Below are positions 7,640 to 16,458 of a stretch of DNA of 64,000 nucleotides, piece by piece. Position 1 is the first letter of the stretch, and each line of letters begins with the position of its first letter. The DNA comes from Planctomycetia bacterium (lineage in GTDB: Bacteria > Planctomycetota > Planctomycetia > Pirellulales > Thermoguttaceae). The DNA lies in the NCBI GenBank assembly GCA_030527205.1, contig JAUNBG010000008.1:35405-99404 (forward strand), written 5' to 3'. The translations under genes and the position numbers were made by a program. The notes beneath the pieces are model-generated. The model was not told where the DNA came from. It ran no database searches and worked only from the letters and a program-made list of their open reading frames with translations.

Positions 7640-9439
7640 ATGATCAGGAAAACCGATAAAATAAATAATTCAGGAGTTTTTCCTTTGAAACCCAAACCTT
7701 CCCTTCCAGATTTGTCCGAAAAAAAGAGCCAACTGATAAATTATGCTGTTATATTAGCTTCGATAATTATTATTTTGGCGGGCGTTCATTTTGCTAAAGG
7801 AATTCTTGCGCCCATTTTTATGGCAACTTTCCTTGCCGTTTTGTTGCTTCCTTCGACTCATTGGCTGCAAGCAAAAGGTTTGTCTCAGGCAACATCGTTG
7901 ACCGTCGTTATTTTAAGCGTTCTGTTCATCGGAATATTAACGACAACAATCTTGGGAACGCAATTGACTTCATTTGTTCAAAACATTCCAATCTATAAAA
8001 ATAAATTTAATGAAGAATTGAGGCGATTCAATATTAGTTTGAGCGATTTATTTCCTTCTCTGGAGGATACCAATGACTCAGACGAAGAAAAGTCTTCAAC
8101 GAGCAGTCATAACCGTCACAAAACCAACTTTTCAAAATCAAATAATTCTGGTTATCTAAGCAAAGAAGAAAAATCGTTATTGCTTCCCTTTTTGACAACG
8201 CCCATTTTGCCATTGTCTTCATCTTCGTCATTCGATTCCGAGAACGGAAAGGCAACCGCGAAGAACGATAATATTCTTCGAAAAAATGATAATAAAATTC
8301 AATGGGCAGAATATACGGAAAAAAAAGAACCGTCAGTTGTTTTAACGGAATTTTTGACCGATTCTTCTGGGAACTTGACCGGTTCTTTAGGGAATAGTGT
8401 TCTGGAAGAGAGTTCTGACATTCCCGCTTCCATTCAATCTGGCCCCGCCTCAAGCAATTCGGAAAACGATATTGATCCTCATCATTCTTTTCTTAATGAA
8501 TATCAAAAACAATATGGTTTTTTTGAGTCCTTATCCGATCAGGACTCAACAGGCTTTTTTGGTCAGACTTCTCTGGATAATCTGGATTCTAATTCGAAAA
8601 ATGCAAATTTTGCCAACTCGCTCTATTCCTTAAAAAATGACAATAATCTGGAAACTAATTTAAATGACGAAAATGGTTTAAATGACAATTTGACTTTATT
8701 GGGACAAGAAACATTGACGTCAGAAAATGCCGTTGACGCAAGTTCTCGCGAACTATTTCTCTTTTTGAAAAATCTTGCCAGCGAGTTAAGTTTTTTAGCG
8801 AGTAATGCCTTTATCATTATGCTTCTCGTCATTTTTATGTTGTTGGAAGGATCAAAACTGCCGTTAAAAATAACGGCCGCATTGGGCAAAAGAAATCTGA
8901 CCAACGAACATATCCGTCAAGTTGCAAACGATATTCGACGATATATGATGATCAAAACTTTTGTAAGCATTATTGTCGGCCTTTCCGTAACAATCCTTCT
9001 TGTTGTATCAAACGTTCAATATCCTTTATTATGGGGATTTATTGCTTTCTTTTTGAATTTTATTCCTAATATAGGTTCTGTTGTTGCCGCCATTCCTCCG
9101 ATCATTTTGGCAACCGTTGATCATGGATTTTGGGTCGGAAGCATCGACGCCGTTTTTTTCGTTTTGATCAATTGCATTGTCGGTTATGTTTTAGAACCTA
9201 AACTGCTCGGCGACGGATTGGACATTTCTCCTTTGGTCATTCTGTTGTCCTTGATCATAAGCGGTTGGATTTTAGGTCCCGTCGGAATGTTTCTTTCGCC
9301 GCCTTTGGCTGTTATTATTAAAATTATTTTGCAGTCATTTCCAGAAACGCGCTGGATTGCGGTTATTATGGCAAACAGCGTTCCTAAAGAAAAAGAGGAC
9401 GATCCCAATATTCCGAGCGAATATCAAAAAATCGTTTGA
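7640..9439 (+). CDS. AI-2E family (PerM-type) transporter with a long low-complexity insertion
   Basis: The 599-residue membrane protein has the AI-2E/PerM layout: hydrophobic helices at about residues 32-110, a soluble segment, then a helix cluster from about 385 to 570 including the conserved WGFIAFFLNFIPNIGS stretch and the final LGPVGMFLSPPLAVI region. Usual length is about 350 residues. The excess is a Ser/Asn/Asp-rich stretch at about residues 135-370, probably disordered and on the same side as the soluble loop. The family is linked to export of small molecules (AI-2, indole) or Na+/H+ exchange, and its substrate is often unknown. The ATG at 7640 lacks a strong ribosome site. The gene appears to be transcribed alone. 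Confidence 0.85.
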   Translation: MIRKTDKINNSGVFPLKPKPSLPDLSEKKSQLINYAVILASIIIILAGVHFAKGILAPIFMATFLAVLLLPSTHWLQAKGLSQATSLTVVILSVLFIGILTTTILGTQLTSFVQNIPIYKNKFNEELRRFNISLSDLFPSLEDTNDSDEEKSSTSSHNRHKTNFSKSNNSGYLSKEEKSLLLPFLTTPILPLSSSSSFDSENGKATAKNDNILRKNDNKIQWAEYTEKKEPSVVLTEFLTDSSGNLTGSLGNSVLEESSDIPASIQSGPASSNSENDIDPHHSFLNEYQKQYGFFESLSDQDSTGFFGQTSLDNLDSNSKNANFANSLYSLKNDNNLETNLNDENGLNDNLTLLGQETLTSENAVDASSRELFLFLKNLASELSFLASNAFIIMLLVIFMLLEGSKLPLKITAALGKRNLTNEHIRQVANDIRRYMMIKTFVSIIVGLSVTILLVVSNVQYPLLWGFIAFFLNFIPNIGSVVAAIPPIILATVDHGFWVGSIDAVFFVLINCIVGYVLEPKLLGDGLDISPLVILLSLIISGWILGPVGMFLSPPLAVIIKIILQSFPETRWIAVIMANSVPKEKEDDPNIPSEYQKIV

Positions 9440-9493
9440 TTCTAATGCGGTTGATTTGCCGTTGCTTTTGGCCGTTGCAATTTTCCGTTATAA

Positions 9494-9565
9494 TCAAACC
9501 AGTTCCAAATCAGGAATATTGAGTTTGCAAGCCCGCAAACGAAAGGGCGATCTTTGCCCTTTCGA
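9494..9565 (-). repeat. Degenerate ~90-bp family repeat (reverse) with hairpin
   Basis: The reverse complement reads CGCCCTTTCGTTTGCGGGC and TTGCAAACTCAAT, matching the family core. Inside it, CGAAAGGGC (9540-9548) and GCCCTTTCG (9556-9564) form a perfect 9-bp stem with a 7-base loop. The hairpin could terminate or attenuate transcription between the transporter and SDR genes, but no T-run follows. Confidence 0.55.
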
Positions 9566-9664
9566 GCTTCGATATTAATTTTAAGTCGTTCAAATGTTGA
9601 CGAAAAGTCAATTATTCAAAATATTATTCAAATAATCTTGTTTTTGTTTCAAAAGGTTTATAGA

Positions 9665-10477
9665 ATGAGTATTGGTCAAGAAGGACATTTAGTCGCGGCA
9701 ATAACAGGAGCGTCAAGCGGTTTTGGAAAAGAGTTTGCTTTTCAACTTGCCGCCAAAGGTTATGATCTTTTTTTAGTAGCGCGGCGTCAACATATTCTCG
9801 AAGAATTGAAGCAGAAGCTGGAGTTCCAATATAATATTGCGGTTGAGATAATGAGCGCTGATCTTGCTGATATGAATGATTTACAACGAGTTGAATCCAA
9901 ACTTTCTTCCATTTCCTTATTAGAGTTCATGATCAATAACGCAGGATTTGGCGGCAATCGCGAATTTCCTGACGTTGATATTGATCTTGAAACCCGAATG
10001 GTTCAGGTTCATTGTCTTGCGACAATGCGATTATGCCGGGCAGCGCTTCTCCCAATGGTCAAACGTCAATCCGGTCGGGTTATTAATGTTGCCTCCGTTG
10101 CCGGTTTCTTTAGCGGAGCTGGCGCCGCTGATTATACAGCAACAAAATCTTATTTGATAACTTTTTCAAAGTCTGTTTATTGCGATGTTCGTTTGAAAGG
10201 AATTCGCGTTCAGGCTCTTTGTCCAGGATTTGTGAAAACGGGTTTTCATAGCGCCGAATCAATGAAAGGATCAACTATTCCCCAAAAGGTTCCCAGTTTT
10301 TTATGGCTTTCAGCAAGCGATGTTGTTCGAACATCATTAAAAGCAATCGAACGAACCTTTCCGTTTTATCGCGTCATTTGCATTCCGTCATTGCGTTATA
10401 AGTTGATTGCCTTTTTTGGATCGGAATCCCTTTTTGCCCCGTTTCGCATTCTTTTTTCCAAGGGAACGATTCGATAA
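9665..10477 (+). CDS. Short-chain dehydrogenase/reductase (SDR)
   Basis: This classical SDR binds NAD(P) and oxidises or reduces an alcohol/carbonyl substrate. Seen in the 270-residue product: TGASSGFG at about residues 12-19 (dinucleotide binding), INNAG, a catalytic Ser in VASVAG and Tyr-x-x-x-Lys in YTATK. I chose the ATG at 9665, preceded by AAAGG at 9652-9656, over an upstream in-frame start at 9554 that adds 37 unrelated residues. The secreted hydrolase gene starts 29 bp downstream, so the two are probably cotranscribed. The closest general type is the DltE/YqjQ-like short-chain reductases; the substrate is unknown. Confidence 0.9.
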   Translation: MSIGQEGHLVAAITGASSGFGKEFAFQLAAKGYDLFLVARRQHILEELKQKLEFQYNIAVEIMSADLADMNDLQRVESKLSSISLLEFMINNAGFGGNREFPDVDIDLETRMVQVHCLATMRLCRAALLPMVKRQSGRVINVASVAGFFSGAGAADYTATKSYLITFSKSVYCDVRLKGIRVQALCPGFVKTGFHSAESMKGSTIPQKVPSFLWLSASDVVRTSLKAIERTFPFYRVICIPSLRYKLIAFFGSESLFAPFRILFSKGTIR

Positions 10478-10506
10478 AATAACGTTTTTAGAAATCGAGG
10501 AAATTT

Positions 10507-11364
10507 ATGAAAATTAAATGGCTTCCAATACTTTTTTTAATGTTTTCGACAGCAATATTGAGTTACGGATCAACTGTCCGAGGAGCGGATGACAAAATGA
10601 AGGACTCAGAAAATCCTGTTGGTCAACAGATATTGAAAACAGCAACTCTCCCAAACAGTTTAAGTCTTTTTCGTCCCGGCGATAAACTTCAACGTTTGGG
10701 CGAACCGGAACCAATCGATGAATCGCAAACGGAAGAGATTAAATATTGGTTGTTCATTCCGGAAAATGAATCCGCAAAAACGGAAGACGGTTTTCCCCTT
10801 CTGCTGTTTCTTCATGGAATGGGAGAACGCGGCGATGATCCAGAAAAAGTTAAGATTCATGGACCGGCCAATATTCTTGAAACCGATAAAGCTAAAGATT
10901 GGCCATTTCTAACAATTTCTCCGCAATGTCCAAATGGGAAATATTGGTCGCCGCTTCAACTTTTGAAATTATTGGATGAAGTCGAAACTCTTTATCCGAT
11001 TGATAAAAGTCGCGAATATGTAACCGGTTTGAGTATGGGAGGATTTGGAACTTGGATGCTCTTGATTGAAGACGCTGATCGTTTTGCCGCTTCGGCGCCG
11101 ATCTGCGGCGGAGTTGAGGCCGAAGAAGCAAAGCTTTTGCTCGATTATCCGATTTGGATTTTTCATGGAAAAGAAGATTTTGCCGTTCCGGTCAAATATA
11201 GCATTGACGCAGAACTTGCCATTCAATCAGCAGGCGGAGATAAAGTCAAATTAACCGTCTATCCCGGCGTTGGTCATAATTCCTGGGTTCCCGCCTATAA
11301 TGATCCCGAACTTTATCAATGGTTCTTGAAGCATATCAACCCTTTAAAAAAGAATAAAAACTAA
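10507..11364 (+). CDS. Secreted alpha/beta hydrolase (predicted esterase/peptidase, COG4099-like)
   Basis: A signal peptide spans about residues 1-26 (hydrophobic core LPILFLMFSTAILSYGS, cleavage near VRGA). The mature protein shows a complete catalytic triad: nucleophile Ser176 in GLSMGG, Asp224 in GKEDFAVPV and His257 in GVGHNSW. The oxyanion-side motif FLHGMGERGDD is typical of the phospholipase/carboxylesterase and PHB-depolymerase-like group that includes COG4099 predicted peptidases. It should act outside the cytoplasmic membrane on an ester, perhaps from plant or algal polysaccharides. The ATG at 10507 has GAGGAAA upstream. It follows the SDR gene in the same direction. Confidence 0.86.
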   Translation: MKIKWLPILFLMFSTAILSYGSTVRGADDKMKDSENPVGQQILKTATLPNSLSLFRPGDKLQRLGEPEPIDESQTEEIKYWLFIPENESAKTEDGFPLLLFLHGMGERGDDPEKVKIHGPANILETDKAKDWPFLTISPQCPNGKYWSPLQLLKLLDEVETLYPIDKSREYVTGLSMGGFGTWMLLIEDADRFAASAPICGGVEAEEAKLLLDYPIWIFHGKEDFAVPVKYSIDAELAIQSAGGDKVKLTVYPGVGHNSWVPAYNDPELYQWFLKHINPLKKNKN

Positions 11365-11404
11365 TTCGGTCTCTTTTGATTCTCATTGCAATTTTTCCCA
11401 TTTT

Positions 11405-11466
11405 AACGAAGTCAGAACCGTCAAAGGCTTTTCTTTAGCGATCTTCCTCTGCGATCTGACTTCGTT
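11405..11466. terminator. Bidirectional terminator candidate between convergent genes
   Basis: AACGAAGTCAGA (11405-11416) and TCTGACTTCGTT (11455-11466) form a perfect 12-bp stem around a 38-base loop. It sits between the convergent hydrolase gene (ends 11364) and the large minus-strand gene (ends 11546). The long loop and short T-runs keep confidence moderate. Confidence 0.6.
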
Positions 11467-11545
11467 TCGGGATTGCGATTCCAGCTGTTCTGCTTTGGAT
11501 CGCCTTAAATACGGTTTCAAAAAAATATTTTGACCTTTTCGCTTC

Positions 11546-13765
11546 TTATCGCAAAACCGGTTTCTTGAAAATCAGCGAACTTGAACTATTATTGGAATCC
11601 TTCTTTTCCGCCGTTGATTTCTTCGTTACGGAAGGCGACTGGTCCAAAACATTCAGATTTGACTCGCTCTTTTTTTCCGCTAAAGAAACGTCGTTTGTTT
11701 GCATTGCCAAATTTGAAGTTGTTGAAGGAACCGGCGTCCAATGACTTTCGGATTCTGTTGCATTCCTGGTCATTACAGTTTTTTGAGTTTCTTTTTTAAT
11801 GGACGGAATCGAATTGTTTTTTGAAATTCGTCCATTCCATTGATTATCCTGGCTGATATCATTCGTTTTTTCTTCGTTTATGTCCAGAACTTGTGACGAA
11901 TCCAAAGCATTATCATTAGAAATATTATCCAACGGCGGCAAGGCAAGCGTAAACTCGGATACTTCTTCCTGATCTTTTTTCGCGGAAGAAAGAGGGCTGA
12001 CTTTTTGAACATTAACTGACGAAGCTGAAGATCCAAATTGGCGGGCTGTTTTATCGAATTGATGCAACAAAACAATTGGATTTTTCGCATTCGCATTTGA
12101 CTCAGAAACATTTAGCGCAAAATCGTCTTCGGGATCAGAACTTTCTTCATTTTTGGAATCCTCTGTTTTCTGAATCTGTAACGGTTGGGGATTATTGTTA
12201 TGAATCGATAAAGGACGATTATTGGATAAATTTAATGGCAACGGTCGATGAATCAAAACTTTGGATTCGCTTTGCTTGTCCGAGGTTGCCTCTTTTGATA
12301 TGGAGTTCAGTTTCAAGGAAAGTTGAGGAATGATATCAATGCGATTCGGATTGATTTGTTCAACAGAAAGAGGCGGAATAGTTGAAACGGTTCGTTCGTC
12401 AATAGGCTTTGCGTTCCTGGGAATTTCATTTGTTGATCCCGTTAAAGGATTGGAATTATTGGAATCGCTTAGCGAAAAATCAATTGAACTAAAAACGTCC
12501 TGATTTGATAATGCCGAAGGCGCAAATAATTCCGGCGAAGTCAATTCTTTTGTTGCGGCGTTCGATGATCGCGAAAACGTTCCGCTTTTGGCAATTCGTT
12601 GTTGATTTTGATTCTGCATTGAGACCAGTTCTGCGACTTCATTTGCCATTTTATCCTTGACTGGTTTATTAATCAAATTATTCGATGTTTTGTTCGTTAC
12701 GATCCCGGTTTGAGCCGTCGGCAAATTGGCGGCTTGATTCTCTTTTCGTGACAAAATTCGAGCGTTTCCGCCGAGAGGTTGATTTTGTTTCGACTGCAAT
12801 TGATAAGCAATAACTTCTCCATTGGCTCTTGAGTAATATTGATTGCCAACGCGATCAACCGTCTGCAAAAATGCTTGTTTTGTTTCCGAAGAAATTTTTG
12901 TTGATTGTTGAATAAGATCTTGAAGTCGAGCGGGATTTTCTTCCGCTGTTTTAGATATTCCATTAACAAAATCAATTGTTTGTTCAAAATTCATATCAGC
13001 GACTTTGCCAATAAGCGGCTGAAAGACGCGTCCCATTAAATCAGCTCCAATGTTTTTAACTCGAATAAAACTGTCCATTCGACAAATGGCAATCGGTTCC
13101 ATTTTTTGATCTTCTGTGTATCGAATTTGAAGAATAATGACAATTTCCCCTTCAAGCGGACGCGGAATCAACGGACCTTGATAAACCCCATTGCAATGAG
13201 CAATCAGAAGTTCATTGTCATGATATAAAACCTGAACATGACCGGCTGTTCCTGCAGATTCTTTCAAATAAAAATAATTGGGAGCAAGTTCTTTCAACGA
13301 AATTTGAGCATATCCCAAAACTTCCCAAAGGGCAACGACAACATCGGGATGACAAAGGAGAAAATCGAACATTTCCGGATTACAAAAACCGCCGGACATC
13401 GGAAGTCGACGATAAATCGTGTGATCGCGAATCAGAGATTCAATTTTTTCCCGACTCTTGGCTTCAAGCAAATTCCAAGGAATTTTTCGTATCGCTTCAT
13501 TCGCATTTTCCCGACTTGTTGACGCTTTACTCAAATCATCAAACGATTGACGCGACGAAGCGGCAGTCCCATTATTTTTGGGTTTGATTTGGGTTTGTTT
13601 ATTGAAGTTGAAAAAGCCCTGTCTTTTGGCCTGGGCGCAAACATTTTGTTCCGTAAAAATCAAAGAGAACATTTGCATAATAACGAAGAACAAAAAAACA
13701 ATTCCTATTCGGTTTTGACGTCGAACGATTTTGTTTGTTGCCTGGATAATTCGATTTGTTTTCAT
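11546..13765 (-). CDS. Large secreted protein, conserved N-terminal domain plus Asn/Ser-rich tail
   Basis: The family is unrecognised. The 739-residue product starts with a basic stretch and a hydrophobic segment ending VCAQA, a Sec signal. A conserved-looking globular domain follows at about residues 70-300 (SGGFCNPEMFDFLLCHPDVVVALWEVLG, shortened here for reference, then LIAHCNGVYQGPL and IVIILQIRY). The rest is a long Asn/Ser/Glu-rich region, likely disordered. Similar secreted proteins are common in Planctomycetes without assigned function. I chose the ATG at 13765 because the upstream in-frame start is TTG at 13825 and adds a non-signal leader; neither has a clear ribosome site. It is convergent with the hydrolase gene. 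Confidence 0.6.
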   Translation of the reverse strand: MKTNRIIQATNKIVRRQNRIGIVFLFFVIMQMFSLIFTEQNVCAQAKRQGFFNFNKQTQIKPKNNGTAASSRQSFDDLSKASTSRENANEAIRKIPWNLLEAKSREKIESLIRDHTIYRRLPMSGGFCNPEMFDFLLCHPDVVVALWEVLGYAQISLKELAPNYFYLKESAGTAGHVQVLYHDNELLIAHCNGVYQGPLIPRPLEGEIVIILQIRYTEDQKMEPIAICRMDSFIRVKNIGADLMGRVFQPLIGKVADMNFEQTIDFVNGISKTAEENPARLQDLIQQSTKISSETKQAFLQTVDRVGNQYYSRANGEVIAYQLQSKQNQPLGGNARILSRKENQAANLPTAQTGIVTNKTSNNLINKPVKDKMANEVAELVSMQNQNQQRIAKSGTFSRSSNAATKELTSPELFAPSALSNQDVFSSIDFSLSDSNNSNPLTGSTNEIPRNAKPIDERTVSTIPPLSVEQINPNRIDIIPQLSLKLNSISKEATSDKQSESKVLIHRPLPLNLSNNRPLSIHNNNPQPLQIQKTEDSKNEESSDPEDDFALNVSESNANAKNPIVLLHQFDKTARQFGSSASSVNVQKVSPLSSAKKDQEEVSEFTLALPPLDNISNDNALDSSQVLDINEEKTNDISQDNQWNGRISKNNSIPSIKKETQKTVMTRNATESESHWTPVPSTTSNLAMQTNDVSLAEKKSESNLNVLDQSPSVTKKSTAEKKDSNNSSSSLIFKKPVLR

Positions 13766-14719
13766 TTTTGATACTATATTGTTGTTTTCGCTGAATTTGT
13801 CCCTTTGGATCGGGGATAAATGCAAACGTTTTCAAACATGAACAACAAATAATCGCTTTATTGCTGTCTTAAGAAAACGATAAAGGATTACATAAACAAC
13901 AATCCTTTTTCTCGCTAAACCTGGAATATTGCGTTTTCAATTTCTGCAATCCGGTCAACATCAGGCGGATTTTAAAGTCATTATTGTATTTGAGCTTGTT
14001 GAAAATCTTGGGCCGTTGAATTCCAGGCTTAACAACAAAGATCGAATTAATAAGACGCGAATGCGAATCATTTCGATTTCAATTAATCCAGCCATTCTTG
14101 ACGACAAAAAATCGTCCTTCGTTGACGAACAGCAAACAAAATTCAAAAAATGATTAAAAATTTGAATATCAATCTGAGTTTTTAACGAGATCAAACTGTT
14201 TCTTATCCTTTATCGGTCAATTCGATTGACGATTGTTATAATAAAACCAAAAAAATATTTTTTTTGTAAAAAATGTTTTTTAACAAAAGAATAACTTAGA
14301 CCGAATTTGAATGATCGTCTCAATCCGCTTGGATTGACTTTGATTGATTCATTCTTGAGTTTCCAAAACATTGATCAAGGTTTTTTTAATTGAAATGAAT
14401 ATTTCGATTGACAGAATCTGAAAATATCTGAAAATGAAGAATGTCTCAATATTATAATGATTGTTCTGACATTCTTTTTTGGAAAACCAGTTCATTGTTC
14501 CAACGTTGGAAAAGTCGACACAATTATTCAAAAAAGACATTAAAATGAGATCAATGTCGGTTTGGGCAACAAGCATTCGTCCTTTGTCCTCGGGCTTGGA
14601 AGCACAAAAAACGGGATTTTCAATCGAATGGAACACAGACTCATTTTGAAAATGATTTCGATCCTCTTACAAAAGATGAACGGTTAAATAACAAACTCTG
14701 AAATAACAAGTTCTAGAAA
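13766..14719. other. Intergenic region, 0.95 kb, AT-rich
   Basis: It lies between divergent genes. The left part (about 13930-14030) contains reverse fragments of the degenerate repeat family, including GAGCTTGTTGAAAATCTTGG. No tRNA, small RNA or supported small gene was seen. The promoters of both flanking genes should lie here. Confidence 0.5.
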
Positions 14720-15670
14720 ATGAAACAGACCTATTCAATTGAGCAATCTATTAATTATTGCAAGTTGATAACGAAGAATCATTATGAAAACTTTACGGTT
14801 GCCAGCCGACTGCTTCCGCGTCGATATCGAAACGCTTTTTATGTCATTTATGCCTTTTGTCGTTGGTCGGATGATTTGGGAGACGAAACAGAATCGCCGG
14901 AAAAAGCTTTGAAATTATTAAACGATTGGGAAAAACAACTCGAGGAAATGTTTCGCCGAATCGAAACGCCAAAAATGCCCCATTCTGGTTTCAAAAAAAG
15001 AATAATCAATCGACCTGAAAATGACCGTCAATTTCTTGACGACAAAGCGTTTAAAAAACCTGAAATGGAATCATCGCAACAACTTTTTCATCCAATTCTC
15101 ATTGCCTTGGAATCAATTGTTCGACAATTTGAACTTCCGCGTCAACCTTTTTTTGATTTGTTGGTCGCTTTTCGTTCAGATCAACAAAAACAAACCTTTC
15201 GCTCTTTAACGGAATTAGAACAATATTGCCGCTTTTCTGCGAATCCTGTTGGCCGAATTCTTCTTTTTCTCATTTTGAAAACGCCAACGGAAAGTCAGCT
15301 TCAATATTCAGATCATATTTGTACAGCGTTACAATGGACAAATTTCTGGCAAGACGTTCGACGCGATCGGGAAAAAATGCGAGATTATCTTCCCTGCGAT
15401 ATTCAACAGCAATATAATTCGTTTCAAGATCAAATCAAAATGCTTGTTAAACGGACAAAAGAAGAATTCGAATGCGGACGACCGCTTTTGAAAACATTGA
15501 ACGGACGCTTTCGTTTCGAAATAAGTCTGTTTTTAGAAGGCGGAATGGCCGTTTTAGAGAAAATAGAAAAAATCAAATATCAAACCGATAAAATGCGACC
15601 GATTTTAAATCGCAACGATAAAATACGAATCTTCTTGCGTTGTCTGAAAAATTGGATTTTCAACCGATAA
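14720..15670 (+). CDS. hpnC: Squalene/phytoene synthase family protein, HpnC-like
   Basis: This 316-residue protein belongs to the trans-isoprenyl diphosphate synthase family. In the bacterial HpnCDE route, HpnD makes presqualene diphosphate, HpnC converts it to hydroxysqualene and HpnE yields squalene for hopanoids or sterols. The N-terminus (NYCKLITKNHYENF, LLPRRYRNAFYVIYAFCRWSDD) resembles HpnC more than HpnD. Asp-rich motifs DDLGDE (first) and DVRRDREKMRDYLP (second) bind the diphosphate through Mg2+. An insertion at about residues 90-120 lengthens the protein. HpnD and HpnE are not in this window. The ATG at 14720 has only a weak purine stretch before it. Phytoene synthase is the main alternative. 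Confidence 0.82.
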   Translation: MKQTYSIEQSINYCKLITKNHYENFTVASRLLPRRYRNAFYVIYAFCRWSDDLGDETESPEKALKLLNDWEKQLEEMFRRIETPKMPHSGFKKRIINRPENDRQFLDDKAFKKPEMESSQQLFHPILIALESIVRQFELPRQPFFDLLVAFRSDQQKQTFRSLTELEQYCRFSANPVGRILLFLILKTPTESQLQYSDHICTALQWTNFWQDVRRDREKMRDYLPCDIQQQYNSFQDQIKMLVKRTKEEFECGRPLLKTLNGRFRFEISLFLEGGMAVLEKIEKIKYQTDKMRPILNRNDKIRIFLRCLKNWIFNR

Positions 15671-15730
15671 TCAAAAAGTATTTCCCTTTCAAATCGGTTA
15701 AATCAAATCTTTCCGCCCAGAATTCGAAAA

Positions 15731-15765
15731 GACAGCGGATTTCCAAAAGCCGAAACCCCGCTGTC
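15731..15765 (-). terminator. Terminator candidate of the L21 operon
   Basis: GACAGCGG (15731-15738) and CCGCTGTC (15758-15765) pair perfectly. Read on the minus strand, the second arm is followed by TTTT. It lies 54-88 bp past the L21 stop codon and may also serve the convergent hpnC gene. Confidence 0.6.
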
Positions 15766-15818
15766 CTTATCAATTCCTCATAAACCAAGGTTCTCAATAA
15801 AATTGCCGAAAAATAAAA

Positions 15819-16139
15819 TTAATCGGCAATAATTTCCTTGACCTTAATCTTGATATAGGTTTGTCGATGACCGGTCTTTTTTTTGCTGTTCTTGCGGCGA
15901 CGAAACCATCGAATGACAAGTTTCGGTCCTTTGGCTTTGCATAAAACTTCAGCAACAATTTTAGCGCCTTCAACATAAGGTTGACCGATTTTCAGAATTT
16001 CATTTTCCGAATCGCTCACAGCTAAAATGTTTTCCAAAACAAGATCGGTTCCCGGTTCAATTTCTCGGACGTCAACATACAGTTCTCTTCCAACTTCTGC
16101 TTTGTATTGATGACCGCCGTCTTTAAAAATTGCGTACAT
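15819..16139 (-). CDS. rplU: 50S ribosomal protein L21
   Basis: The 106-residue product begins MYAIFKDGGHQYK and carries the L21 signature LVIRWFRRRKNSKKKTGHRQ; E. coli L21 has 103 residues. It binds 23S rRNA in the large subunit. I chose the ATG at 16139 over an upstream in-frame start that adds ten residues, because all L21 proteins start at this Met. It follows the RNase E/G gene in the same direction, a linkage known in many bacteria. The usual downstream partner rpmA (L27) is absent here: the 148 bp that follow contain only a hairpin. Confidence 0.97.
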   Translation of the reverse strand: MYAIFKDGGHQYKAEVGRELYVDVREIEPGTDLVLENILAVSDSENEILKIGQPYVEGAKIVAEVLCKAKGPKLVIRWFRRRKNSKKKTGHRQTYIKIKVKEIIAD

Positions 16140-16458
16140 TTTTGTCTTTCTCTGAAATACTAACAACAATTATTATGATTTGTTGACAAAATTGAAAAAC
16201 TGTCGCAATCTTTCTTTCAGACGCAACCAAATTATATCGGATTCGATAAAGATCAGGCCTGACGGTTACGAATCTTTCTTTGTCCTCAACAAATCAATCA
16301 AAGCGCTCTTCGTTTTTCTTCCCGACAATGCGCTCGACAAAAACAGGAAAGGGAACCCTGATTTCCTTGCATCAAATGATAAAATCCCCGATAAAAAGTC
16401 GGATGATATTGATCAGGTTTAAGGGAACGAAACATATCTAATTCATTCTAAACGATTA
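16140..16458. other. Leader region upstream of rplU
   Basis: This is a 319-bp gap between RNase E/G (upstream in the transcript) and L21. It is long for an operon spacer, so rplU may have its own promoter or a structured leader. A minus-strand CATAAT sits at about 16166-16171, but no convincing -35 element is placed. No gene is supported. Confidence 0.4.
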
